64,000 nucleotides of DNA from Lobosporangium transversale (taxonomy: Eukaryota > Mortierellomycota > Mortierellomycetes > Mortierellales > Mortierellaceae): positions 124,001 to 188,000 of the forward strand of contig NW_019029031.1 in NCBI RefSeq assembly GCF_002105155.1. The letters are read 5' to 3'. A program made the translations under genes and the position numbers. The notes beneath the pieces were generated by a model. That model was not told the origin of the DNA, ran no database searches, and saw only the letters and a list, made by a program, of their open reading frames with translations. Of this stretch, positions 43,701 to 55,535 are shown piece after piece. Each line of letters opens with the position of its first letter. Position 1 is the stretch's first letter.

Positions 43701-45565
43701 GCCTGTTAACCCTACAGGGCCACCTCGTTTTATTCCAACCAACCCTACTGGACAACAAGTCACTCCTCAGCCCACTTTTAGCACTGCCTCCATTGGTCTT
43801 CCTTCTATGCAACAACAGATGATGACGGGCGTAAATCCTCAGATGACTGGTGTGGCCAGCCAACTCACGGGCAAAGCCAGCTGGGTCAATGCTAGTAAGT
43901 TGTGGTTTAATCATATAAAAATGATTTAATACATGTCGGACCAAATTATTGTAGACGTTTATATTTAGAAAAGTATTTTTTTATTAATCAATTTTTTTTT
44001 CCCCCCTCCCTTGCACCATATTCACAGCGCCCGCAAACCCTTTTGGTATCGGGGCTATCACTATCAACCCTACTGGAATCCCAAGAGCCCCACAAGCTAT
44101 TGTACCAGCTAGATCGGCACCTCCAGTCCCAGCACCGTTCATTAACCGCAGCATGAGTCAGGCTCCTCCACCACCCCCACCACCAATGCAGACTAGCATG
44201 GCAACTGGCTTTAATAATAACAACTTGAACACGATCAATAGCATGCGGACGGGAATCAATAGTAACATGACAGGCATGAACAACAACATGGGCGGCCTTA
44301 ATAACAACATGACGGGTATGAACAGCCTTAACAGCAATATGACTGGCATGAATAACAATAGCCTGTCGCCTTTGAACCGTACGCCACAGCCAATGCAGTC
44401 AGCATCGTTCCAGACCCCAGCCATCACAGGCATGAGTCAGAGTAGCAATGCGCCAAGCCTGAACACTTTGAGTGCTATGAGCAACATGAATAGCATGAAC
44501 AACATGAACAACATGAACAACATGAATAATATGAACAACATGAGCAACATGAACAACATGAACAACATGAACAACAACAATAGCTCTCAATTCCAATCAC
44601 CCATGTTGACCGGCATGAATAATAATATGACGGGCATGAACAACAACATGACTGGCATGAACAACAATATGACGGGGATGGGTAACATGAATAATATGAA
44701 CAATATGAACAGCAATAACCTTGGTGGTTTGAACAACAATATGACAGGGATGAACAGCTTCAACAAGTCACCATCGCTGTCCAACTCTTTTGCTTCTTCA
44801 CCCTTGGGCCAATCACGGATCCTTCAGAATTCTACTTCATCCGTATCGAGCTTCGGAGGTGGGAACAGTTTTGGCGGTCTGGGAAATAACAACAACAGCA
44901 ATCTAGGCGGTCTGGGTGGGATGAACAGTTTAGGCAGCATGAACAGCATGAACTCTCCAAACACAAGTAATAGTAGCAGTCTCACGCCGATCCAGCCTCA
45001 AGCTACTGGCCATCTTCCAATGGCTTCCTCATACATGCGTCCACCAACGTCATCAGGTCTCGTTGGCATGAATAACCAGATGACGGGTATGGGTGGTATG
45101 GGAGGAGGCATGGGAAGCGGCCTTGGCGGTGGATTGAACAGCAGCATGGGAGGCATCATGAACAGCAACATGACCGGGATGGGAGGTCTGAACAACAACA
45201 TGGCTGGTATGGGAAGCATGAATAGTAACATGACCGGCATGAGCGGGATGGGTGGTATGGGCGGAGGTATGGGCGGAGGCATGAACAACATGGGAGGTGT
45301 GAACAGTATGAACAACATGAACAACATGGGTGGAGGTATGGGAGGTATGGGAGGTATGGGAGGTATGGGAGGCATGGGAGGCATGGGAGGTGTTACACCT
45401 CAGATGACGGGTATGGGTAATAACATGGGAGGTATGAACACAGGAATGGGAGGAGGCATGGGAGGCATGGGAGGCATGAACCCTCAGATGACAGGAATGA
45501 ATAATATGAATATGAACAACATGAACAATAACAACAACAATGGACAATTCCAAAAGAACTGGTAA
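39616..45565 (+). CDS. SLA1: Sla1-type endocytic adaptor (three SH3, SHD1, SHD2, TG-repeat tail)
   Basis: Ten exons (39616-39807, 40098-40268, 40391-40591, 40776-40859, 41021-41554, 41701-41800, 41905-42030, 42121-42813, 42938-43894, 44028-45565) close in frame to 1531 residues. SH3-1 is ALYDYDANTEEELTIKENDI...GLVPSNYIE and SH3-2 is GLYKYEATTEEELTFEEGD...GFVPGNYVE. Then the Sla1-specific segment (IFFLSEGDK...SPVRQWSIKDVD), SH3-3 (AMYDFQAEAEEEINMREND...GIVPASYVR), SHD1 (RMWTDRSGKYKVEAEYLGFQ, binds NPFxD cargo in yeast), SHD2 (SAM-like, FDWYDFFIKSGV) and a long Pro/Gln-rich and Asn/Met/Gly-rich tail with about 20 xTG motifs. In yeast Sla1 links cargo, Las17 and actin at endocytic patches, and Ark/Prk kinases phosphorylate LxxQxTG sites in its repeats; regulation of this tail in that way is inference. 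Confidence 0.96.
39871..40055. repeat. (AATTC)n satellite with 20-bp higher-order units in Sla1 intron 1
   Basis: Pure AATTC pentamers in the first half. In the second half every fourth unit is AGTTC, so the array becomes a 20-bp repeat (three AATTC plus one AGTTC) present about five times. It fills most of the 290-nt first intron. Confidence 0.95.
44210..45530 (+). repeat. Coding low-complexity repeats (NNMTGM / NNM / GGM) of the Sla1 tail
   Basis: Codon-level repeats of AAC-AAC-ATG, ACG-GGC-ATG and GGA-GGT-ATG types encode Asn-Asn-Met, Thr-Gly-Met and Gly-Gly-Met runs. Synonymous variation between units argues for selection on the peptide, not just slippage. The long open frames on the opposite strand are by-products. 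Confidence 0.9.
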
Positions 45566-45788
45566 TGAATGAGACGCACACAATTTTGGACATCAAGAAG
45601 ACACTATAAAAAAAAACTATCACTTTTAGTCAAGTAAAAATTATAAATATATCTATTTAGAAGTTTTTAAATGAATTTGATTGTGCTAATTGTGTGAATG
45701 TAATCTATATATTTATGAATTTGGAATTTAATTTGGGAAATGCCTAAATGATTATGCTTAATGCTTAATGCTTTTGCTCCTAAAATGT
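45566..45788. other. Convergent 3' region (Sla1 / FAD monooxygenase)
   Basis: Only 223 bp separate two converging stop codons. The stretch is AT-rich and must hold both polyadenylation regions; transcripts may overlap. Confidence 0.55.
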
Positions 45789-46078
45789 TTAAATGGCCTG
45801 TGCACCAGTTTGTGATTGATCCTTGGGATTTTTCAAGGCTCTGGCCTTGGCGTTGGCTCTAGCACGATCCAGACTAGCCTGAGGTACTGGAGGGATTTCA
45901 CCCTTGTCTTGAACAGGTGTGAGGAAAGATGCCTGAGGGCGGTATGAGTGCATGACTGATAATGACTTTGTGAAGACACTCTTGGGCAGGACCTTCATCA
46001 ACCCACGGATGACGCTATTGTACCAGCGCTACACAGATACAAATACAAATGCGAATAAAAATGCAAATACACGATGAC

Positions 46079-46111
<33 letters not shown>

Positions 46112-46980
46112 AAATCAATATGTATAATCATTGGGGTCATTTCAAAGTACAAGTTCAAAGATGATGTTGTTGTTGTGGATGTACGAATGTGGGGGGGGGG
46201 GGTGGTAAAGAAGTTTTTAATTATTCTTACCTGGCCAATGACAAGAGCGAGACGATGGCTGGTGTCATAAGCATTCTTGGCCAGGGGATACCGTTCATCC
46301 TGGTAATGCTTGAAGGCATTGGAGATTTCCTCGGTCGTTGGGTGTTCCGGTAATTCGTAAATACAATTTGCAAGAGTCACTGCATCCTGCATTGCACTCA
46401 CAGCGCCTATTGGAAAAGGATAAAACATTTAAAGGAATTAATAAAAAGTGAATACATATACAGGATCTTTTTGTTTTGAGACTTGCTTGTTCTTTGTTCG
46501 TTGTTCTTACCAAGACCAGCGGATGGGAACAACTAACGGATGCAGATGCAGATCGATCATAAAGAGAGAGCGGACATTTAAAAAAGAAAAAAAGAATGTT
46601 ATTGTGAGCTTCGTAGGAATGCCATTCGCCCAACCTTAGAACTTGCTTTTTCTTTGTAGCAATTGAGCAGCTCCTGATGCGATCTCTTTCTCTGCTTCTT
46701 TTGTTTTCATTTGGGCGTAAAAGGTAAAAGGTAAAAGGTAGAGGAGAAATCCTTTTATCCATTCCCTTCCCTTCCTTCTTTCTTCTTCTTCTTCTTCTTC
46801 TTCTTCTTCTTCTTCTTCTTCTTCTTCTTCTTCTTCTTCACTTCTAGACCTTCGCAGACCTTCCATGTCATGATTGTAATTATCTTTTTTTTTTTTTTAC
46901 CTTGTGACATGCTATGTTATTCCACATGGCAGAAAAAACAAAACGAATTCTTTGGTTAAAATCCTTTGTTGCTCTCAAAA

Positions 46981-47012
<32 letters not shown>

Positions 47013-48420
47013 GGTAATATTTTTTCCCACATGTTTATATACTGCAAATACATTTACATATCGAAATGTATCTTAAAATAAAAACTTGTTTTCGTTTCTT
47101 ACCATCTCCAATGAGGACCATCCGTCCTCCATACCAGGTGTCGAACAATTTCTCCTCCAACATGACTTTGGAAATATATTCCTTCGGTGTGTTCTCAAAC
47201 AAGTCGCCCAAGGTCAAATTATTCCGAGGAACAGGGAAATCTTTCACGGCTTTGCACATCATCTCTGCTGCCTCTGGACCCCATTCTGTGTTCTGGAACG
47301 ATTCACTTCCCTTGGAGGATTCTCCATCCAGATGTTCCAAGACCATCCAGCAGATCGTATTGAACTTGGTGGTGAAAGTGACCCACTATTTTATATATAT
47401 ATAAATGGAAGTTAGAAACAGTTCAGTTCGAACACCGCGCGCCGATATGATATATATGCAACAAATTAAAAAAAGTAAATTAATTAATTCTTATCTTCAT
47501 GCGATTTGAAAGAAAAAATAATTGTATATACGAGTCGACTTACAGAATAAGGCTTGCCTTCTCCAATCGTCGTTTCAAACCAAGTATGATTATCCTTCAA
47601 ATGAGGAAACTTCTCAGGGTCCAAGGGCTTGGTCTGTCCGACGAGACAGGTCGTATTGAAGGGCAATTCGGCCTGATCACTCTTCGGTAACCGATCCTGA
47701 GCCAGCAATTGTTTATAAAGATTTTGCCGAACACTTGAATAAGCACCGTCTGCACCCACGACAATCTCGGCTTGATAGGTCGAATTATCGGAACATGAAA
47801 TGATGACGCCCTCACGATCCTGTTTACAAGAAAGGATCTTTTTGGAATAATGGATCTTGTGAAGCGGAACCAGCTTCATCAAGATGTCCACTAAAATAGG
47901 ACGAGCGATAATATGAGGAAGATAACCTCCACTTTATAGAAATATATATATATATCGTGTTAGAATAATAAAATAAAAAAATAAAAAAAAAGAACAATAG
48001 TAAGGACATCTTTCTTTGTTTTTTCTTTTTCTTTTTCTTTTTTTTTTTTTTTTTTTTTCATTCCTCGTTTAAAGAAAAGGTCTTTGTGCATTACATTTTC
48101 TCTACCGGGCTATAAACCAGTGTCCGGGTAGCTTCCCGGTTTTCATTGTATCCAGTCGAGAATGCAAAGTGTTTAGCATTGGCCATGATTTCATCCAAGA
48201 TACCCAGCTGTTCAAACAGGTACATCACATTGGGACCAAAACTGAGAGCGGATCCAAGAGGGATGACCTTGGCAGCTCGCTCCAAGACCTGGTATTCAAT
48301 CCCGGCCTTTTCCATCAATGCTGCAAACACAATGCCGCCAATTCCAGCGCCCACAATGATCACTCGGGCCTTTGTGGGCGTTGGGTTGATACAGGCTTGG
48401 AATTCTGTGCAGGGCGCCAT
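45789..48420 (-). CDS. FAD-dependent monooxygenase (PHBH/salicylate-hydroxylase-like)
   Basis: Seven exons (48420-48095, 47931-47544, 47385-47103, 46911-46901, 46532-46511, 46406-46231, 46028-45789) close in frame to 481 residues. The N-terminal Rossmann motif is VIIVGAGIGGIVFAALMEKAGI. The DG motif is VGADGAYSSVRQNL. The second FAD motif GRMVLIGD-ACHK-LFPSAGLGAVSAMQDAVTLAN is assembled from five exons, two of them microexons of 11 and 22 nt. These group A flavoprotein monooxygenases hydroxylate or epoxidise small aromatics or terpenoids with NAD(P)H and O2; the substrate here is unknown. There is no signal peptide, and the C-terminus is basic/Ala-rich. A related gene starts the right end of the window at 63087. 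Intron 4 contains a pure (TTC)n tract. Confidence 0.93.
46780..46839. repeat. (TTC)n microsatellite in monooxygenase intron
   Basis: About 20 uninterrupted TTC units (GAA on the coding strand), between the 11-nt and 22-nt microexons. Confidence 0.95.
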
Positions 48421-49165
48421 TGGATGATTATTTTGATGTGGATGATATGGATGATGTGGATGAGATATTAAAATTCCTGTGGTGATGAAAGTGGAGGATA
48501 AGGAGATAGAGAGATGATGAGATAAAAGGGAGAGTACGAGGGCGAGGGGGCGAGGGGAGTACGAGGAGGAAGAGGGATAGAAAAGGAAGAAAAAGATGAA
48601 AAAGAAGGAATAATCGATTAATTTCATTAACGTGTGTAAACCTTTTTTTTTTTTTTTTTTTTTTTTCTTTTTCATGCGTGACCATTAATTGACATGAGAC
48701 AAAGTGAAAAATGAAGATCCCTCTCTCTGCTCTCGAAAACCTAAATCAACTTTCAATGTCCTCTTTGCTTCTCGTCTTCTCGTCTTCTTGTCGCCCTTGG
48801 AACTACATCCGCTGCTGATCCCTCACAATCCTCTTCTTCTTGGGACTAATGCCCTTTCTCAATAGAAGGAAGTGTGGGAACCACATAGTTTTGTTTCAAA
48901 GCGTGGAAGCGAAAAATAAAAAAATAACATCAGGACTCATTTCATTTGCTACCTTTTTTTTCTTTTTTTCTTTTATTCGTTCGCAAGCGTCTTCTGGATA
49001 GCTTACAGAAATATCACCAATTGAGCAATGGAAACGTTTTCCTTGTTGGCCATGTCAATGATACCCTTTGATTATCCGTAAACACTAGTCATCTGTGAAC
49101 ACATAATGGCTGTTGTTGTCTGTCGCTTATAGCTAGACTTTTAGAATACTGTGAATTTATCTGCG
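48421..49165. other. Spacer between monooxygenase promoter and NACHT copy 3' end
   Basis: Minus-strand promoter of the monooxygenase (GA-rich plus strand, 48480-48600; T-run 48643-48666). Near 48996-49138 lie two short blocks shared with the 3' flank of the NACHT gene at 28568. No gene seen. Confidence 0.5.
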
Positions 49166-52100
49166 CTAGAATACTTCCGGTATTTTCAGTTCGGTTGGCG
49201 TTGGTTTTTTCGCCTTCTCAAGTCTTGCTTCCTGGAAGGTCGAACACTGTACTATACTACCGACAGCCCCATATTGCTCCATCAGCTTTCTATTCATTTC
49301 ACTCAAGCCAGAAACACCTTGAATCCTTGTATTGCCAGCATAAAACCCTGTTTGCTTCGTACTCCACTTCAAGCGGATGTTATACTGGCCATCCTCCTCT
49401 TTGATGATCTGCCACATTCGAACAGAGCCAGCCCCACATCCCGTCACTAGGAAGCAACCTTTTTCAGTAACATTCCATGAAAGAGTAAGGACAACTCCTC
49501 CTATGAATGGGATAACAGCTAGGCAATTGGATGACTCTGCATCCCACAGTCGTACAGTTTTGTCCTCGCTGGTAGAGGCAATATACTGGCCATCACAAGA
49601 ATAAGATATGGCTCTTATAGGTACACTGTGTTCTTCAAGCGCATGCAATACGATCCCTAATTCAGTATCCACCACACTAATTGTCCCTTCTGTACTTCCA
49701 ACAACCATCTGTCGACTGGATGGTGAAAATGCAATCGCTTCCAGAGTCTCCTCGAAATATATTTCGAAATAGAGCTCTCCTGTATCTGCAGACCGTAGCT
49801 GCACCTTATCGTTGTCCTGGATGAATGCTATCTTTTGGCTGTCAGGCGAATAAATACAAAATTTCTGACCAAGCAATGTATCCATCAAATACAAACCCTC
49901 TAACTCATACAGTAGATCTCCTGAATGTGTCGTCCAGACCCTGAGCCTCTTGGCCTCACCATATAAAGCAATTTGGTGACCATTAGGTGAAAATAAAATT
50001 TGCTTCACCCCATTGCCATTTCCTTGTAAAGCACGGATGAGTTGCCCTGTTTGTGTGTTCCATACACTCACATCTCCATTAGAGTGGCCGCAGGCAATTT
50101 GATGGTCAATGGGTGAAAAATCTAAGCGCTCGATACTGCCTTCCCAATTTGATGGCTTCAAAGTATGAACAACTTTGCCTGATTGAGTATCCCAAAGGTG
50201 AATGCATGAATCACTGCCACAATAGGCAAGCTGTCCATCAGGTGAATACTTGATGTCCCCTGTGAACTGTTGTAAAGTATGAATACATTGCCCTGTTCGA
50301 CTATCCCACACACGAACTGTCTTGTCCATGCTGCATGATGTGATGTGTTGCCCATTCGGTGAAAACTTTACTCGAAAGACTGAATGCGTATGCCCATATG
50401 AGCCATGGCTAGACTGTTGTGATTGTGTGTCCCACAGACGTATCGTTCCATCTTTGCTGAAAGAAGCAATCTGGTGGCTGTTGGGTGAATATGCTACACA
50501 TTGTATACGGTCAGTGTGGCCATATAATGTGCTGATCAACTGTCCGGATCGAGCATCCCAAAGTTGCACTGTACGGTCGAGACAACAAATGACTATCTGC
50601 TCACCATTTGGTGAATAGCTTAAGTCATAGGCAAAAGTAGGATTGCCTATAATAGTATGGATGACCTTCCTTGTCTGCATGTTCCACTGATATGCCTCAA
50701 ATAAGGTAAACGAAGTGACGAATTTCCCACAAGGAGAGTATTGAACACCTCCGGCAGGCCTCTTATGCTCCAAAGCCCACTTCTTCTGGCCAGATCGAGC
50801 ATCCCATACCTCCAGTGAGCAAGACTCATCACCACGAATGATGATTTATTGACTGTCAGGCGAATATATGATTTGTTTAGCGTTAGATTCAATGCCCTGG
50901 AGCACCTTTATCAGTTCCCCTGATGCCGCATCCCAAAGTAGTACCGCCTCGTAATTGTCTCCACTTGCAATCTGCTTTCCATCAGGTGAGTACACCACGC
51001 TTGCCACCCCATAAGTATGTCCCTTTAATGTGTATTGGAGTATGCCGGACCTGGCATCCCACACATGCACCGACCTGTCACTGCTACTTGAAGCGAGATG
51101 GTCACCACTTGGTGAGTACACTACAGCATTAACAGTGCCTGTATGGCCCTCCAAGCTATGGACCAATGTTCCTGATGTTGCATCGAACACTTCAACCATA
51201 TTGCCACGTCCAACAGCAATGTGTCGGCTGTCTGGAGAGTAACTGAAATTGGTACCGGTCAAAGTCAAGCATCTCTCCCATGTCAATGTATCATAAATGC
51301 TGACATAGCTCCCCTTGGTATTCTGACTGTAGGCAATTACAGTTAATGTCTTGCCATCAGGTGAATATGATCCCTTGCGTACTGGTCCCTCCTCGCGAAG
51401 GAATGGCCATTCTCCAAACTGTACTCCTGACATCTTGGCTCCATTGAAGTCTGCATTCTGAAACCAACATCCATGAAGGTTAGCCTTCCTTAAATCTGCT
51501 CCTTGTAGTTGAGTATCATCAAACATCCCATGACTAAGGTCGGCTCCTGGAACCTGAATGCCTCGTAAGTCTGCTTCGGTGAATGATGTCCTTGCCCGAA
51601 CCAAGATTGTCATTGCATTAGCTGCTGCTGTCCGCCACTTGCTATCGCTCTTCGAGAGTTCTATATACTCATACAGCTGCTGCTTGAACTTTGCTTCCAG
51701 TTGGATATGGTCCACAAGGAACTGAAGAATAGATGGCTCGTTTACAAAGCTTCTCCACACTAAGGGGGACCCTTCATCAGGGTCTATCAAATCATTATTT
51801 TTCTCAACTATATTGTTCTCTTCCACCTCAAAACTGTATACAGAACTGGTACTCCCTCTTCGACGCCAAGTCGGTACTGCTAGTGCTTCTCTATCACTCG
51901 CAATTACATTCATCTCTTTCTGTGGCTCAAACATCGCTCGTACCACGCAGTACTCCAAGATAGACCGATGCACAAACCGATACTGGCTACCTGTACGGCT
52001 CATAGGTGATGCTTCTCGAAGGAGGTATCTCTCACTCTCTCTGCTAAAGTACTCCTCTTTCCATGTACCTTTGTCTCTCGATGGAGAATAGTCCACCACT

Positions 52101-55100
52101 GGATTGCCATCTTGATGTTTGTAGATTGCCACTGCTAGCTCTGTCAAGTATCTGATCCCATTCTGTGCAAACCCTTCATCACATAATGTCCGGAACATCT
52201 TCTTATCCCCCGATACTATTATCTCGTTTAGTCGCTTCTTGCCTCGTTCGAGCCACAACTCTACAAACTTGTCATACAGTGTGACGCGCTTGATCTGTGT
52301 TTTGGAAGCATCTTGGTGCGGGTCAACCATCCGCGGCAATACTTCCAGTGAGAGTGACAGTATGAATGGGTTCTTCACAAGCTCCCTTAGGCTAGGAATC
52401 ATTTTGAGCGCGCGTTGGTAGTCATCCACACTCCACATTAGGTCCATGGCACCGACATACTGCTTGATGTACTCATCGATCTGCGCCTCAGAGAATGGTA
52501 CAATCACAGCTCCTTGAAACAATCCAGCGTCTGCTTGGTGATTGCGATCCATAGGCTGGAACCGATCTCGATAGTCTTTTCCTAGGTACTCACTGCGGCA
52601 GCTGATCACCATCTGACACATCCATTCGCCTGGCTGGTTGAGGTGGTTGGTGACATTCAGGTTACTGGCCTGCATGGTCTCATCGTACCCATCACAGATC
52701 AAGATGAATGACCGAGTCAGCTTCAGTTCCTTGACCTGCGCCTCTGTAAAGCCGTATATCCGCAGTTGCTTTGCGACCATGTCCTTTGTAGGGTTATCGA
52801 TGGATGGTAGGTTGATATACAATGGTATCCTGCCATGCTTCTTTCGATACACTTCCCACAGAGTTGATTCCAAAGTGCGATTGAATGTTGACTTGCCTGC
52901 TCCTGAATCGCCTTGAACTAGAAATACTTTTTGATCACTGTCCAAGAACTCTTTCACCTTATCCATTAGCAAGAACGAATCATCATCACTTGCTTGAGGA
53001 CTTGCTTTGGCATACTGTTGAACGTAAAAACTCCGATCATCTCTAGTTTCCATCCGCTGTCGTTTGAGTAAGCGCAGACTCTTCTCGACATCAGGCTTAT
53101 TTTGTACATGATCGAGCAATGATGGAGAAGCAGGTGAGGACGGTGTAGTGATAAAGGGGTATTTTGCTACTGGCTCTTTGAAGCAATTCTTGTATAACTG
53201 CTGTTTGTTGGCATCTTCATCCGTAGCAAGATCGCTCAAAAGTGACTCGACAACTACAGAGAAGTACGCATGTAGAGTATATAGTGCACTATCAGCATCT
53301 TTGCTTTGCATAGTCCAACTGACGATGTGGTTCCATATCTATTTACCTTGTAGATCTCCGTTCAGTGATGAGACCAGGCTCTTTAGTATATTAATGACCC
53401 ATTGCTTGATCTCGACATGATCACTCCAGTCTCTGTCATTCTTGTAGATCTCTCCAAGGAAACTAACCGCATCTTGGCGTATCCCAATGGCCCACTCTGT
53501 ACTGGCTGCAATCTCTCCTAACCGCTGACATAGTCCCCATTGGAATGCAATATCTCGTCGACAGGGTACCTCACACACAAGAGTCTTGAACTTGGTGAGC
53601 TCACCTGAATGGAGGAATTCATCAGCTCCACGGAGTGCTGGATACCATGTGCTCTTGCGACTAAAAGTGAGTCCTTCTTCCATACTCTGTTTGAATGCTT
53701 CTCCACTTGCATAAAGTGAGGTTGTACCTTTGTACATATGTAAGCTTTTATCTATAACATCAGTCACAGATGGAAGCCCTTTCTGGATTCTGATCAATTC
53801 ATCCATAAAGGCATTGAGATCCCAATCCCTGATTGCGCTCACTGCTCCAAACACTCCTCGAGCCACTGCTGATGTACGTCGAAGCATGGCTTGGATTGTA
53901 CTTTCATCGTTTAGGATATACAATAGAGCTTGTGAAGCATAGGCTGCATGATAGACCAAATAAGGATCCGAGCTATCTTTCAGTCCCTTTAAGTAGGCTG
54001 ACAGTGGCTCATGGAGTTGTTCTCGTTTCAGACCCTTGACTTGATTATTGACCATGGCATCAAGCACATGTGAGACTGTAACACACAGTTGATAGATGTG
54101 ACTGCCAGACTGTTCGTGTGTACCTTGTAGGCGAGAGCTGAGGGTATTGAGAATGCGGACTAGATCATCAGAGTCGAGGTATCCAAGAGGAGCATCCTGC
54201 ATCAGCTGTGATAAGCCTTCGAGTAAATGAGTCTCCAGCATGATGCTATGCCTGAATCCATTGACTAGACCCATGAGTAGTGTCTTGTATTGGTCATAGT
54301 CGAGAACCGGTGCCAGCATCATAACCTCAGCAACAGTGGCCTCAGACTTGATATTGTCATGGATGAACATACTAATCACATCAGATGCCAGGTTGCGAAG
54401 CCGTTGTTGCTCATCATGATCATTCCATGTGGCCAAGGACCATTCTTGCTCCTGCTTACTGAGGTCTTTTCTTGGAATGGGAGCAGTAGGAAGCAAGTCA
54501 AGACAATATGCAAGCTGCTGTGTATTGTTCAAATGAGTATCTGGGTGAGGAAGGCTGTACTTGAAGACCACCTGTGGCGCATCATGACTGAATATTTCTT
54601 TTGGGATAGTTGCAGAGCTGTGGATCATGAGGGTCTTTAGTGTATTGTTGATACTGCCGACTTTGCTACTGGTAGTAGTGCTAACGCTTCCTTGAACAGT
54701 TCTGCTGTTACTTTGACTTTTGCTGCCGCTATCGCCATCATCATTATCGTCATTACCACTACCTTCATTGTCATCTTTGACAGTGTTGCTGGCTCGACAG
54801 TGTGTATGAGAATTGTCTGGAGCTGGGTTGGCTTGTTGAGCATGACCCCATTTGGCTGCATACTTGTAACCTCTTTTAGAGTGATCTGGATGACCGAGAT
54901 TGTCAAAAAATTCACCAACGTCATTCAGAGTTGCAGTGATTGCCTTGCATAGCACTTTGTTTGCATTGTCTGCATTGCCTGTTGAGGCCTTGACAAGCAG
55001 CTTTTGATCGGATTGTTGTATTCGATAAAGAACATTCTCAGCATCCAAACATATCTCCAAAGCGAGAACAGGATCCTTTGTTTTGTGTGCCTGTTCCAAG

Positions 55101-55174
55101 TAGATGGTGGCAAGATCTAAAGCTTTCTGAGGTGGGAGTTGATCTCGCCTTGGCATGTTTTGCAACCACCTCAT
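49166..55174 (-). pseudogene. NLR-like NACHT-WD40 gene (third copy) with one nonsense codon and no Cys tail
   Basis: Exons 55174-53347 and 53253-49166 join across the conserved intron (93 nt, donor GTAAAT, acceptor CTGTAG) in a single frame of 1972 codons, interrupted once by TAA at 50848-50846. The paralogue has Glu there (YSPDSQEIITRG against YSPDSQ-stop-IIIRG), so one base change suffices. Upstream, the TPR-like N-terminus (MRWLQ type), Arm-like region, Walker A VQGDSGAGKSTFNR (about 723), Walker B FILICDGYDE, pentapeptide repeats and five to six blades are intact. The truncated product would have 1411 residues with a partial propeller. Downstream, about nine blades remain free of further lesions to a stop at 49166 that cuts off before the Cys tail. 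Recent inactivation, an allele, a sequencing error or readthrough are all possible. A separate downstream gene is unlikely. Confidence 0.88.
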
Positions 55175-55535
55175 CTTTTCTTTTCTTTTCTTTTCTTTTC
55201 TTTTTACAGTATTTATTTCTATCGTTATTTACAAAACAATGGTCAGCCGTTAGACAAATGGGATTCCATCGGCAAGATATTCAGCTAGTAGCGATGCTAT
55301 AGGAAACTTACAATGTAATACTTGAAAATAAGAGGTGTATGGGTGGTCTAAAGAAGTCAAGTGGTATAAAAGGCAGGCAGAGATGGGTGATGTTTGAAAA
55401 AAAAAAAAAAAAAAAAAAGAGAGATCTCTATAAATATAGAGGGGCGACTTGACACTTCAAATAATGTGGCGAAGGAGAAAAGAATTGTTCATGTGAATGT
55501 GAATGTTGGTTGTGGCCCGTCCTTTTTCTTTGTTT
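55175..55535. other. Spacer between two minus-strand genes
   Basis: 5' flank of the third NACHT copy and 3' flank of the amylase gene. It contains a (TTTTC)n tract at about 55175-55204 directly before the start codon (a possible 5' intron end or UTR) and an A-run at 55399-55418. No gene seen. Confidence 0.5.

Noticed and set aside
44998-45583. Long minus-strand frames encoding Pro/Met/Ile or Ser/His repeats
   Set aside because: They are reverse readings of the Met/Asn/Gly repeats of the Sla1 tail.
49166-50773. A separate WD40 gene starting at Met in ...MEHKRPAGG
   Set aside because: It is in the same frame as the upstream part and matches the second half of the paralogues without a gap. Only one stop codon separates the two, and no promoter or conserved start is present.
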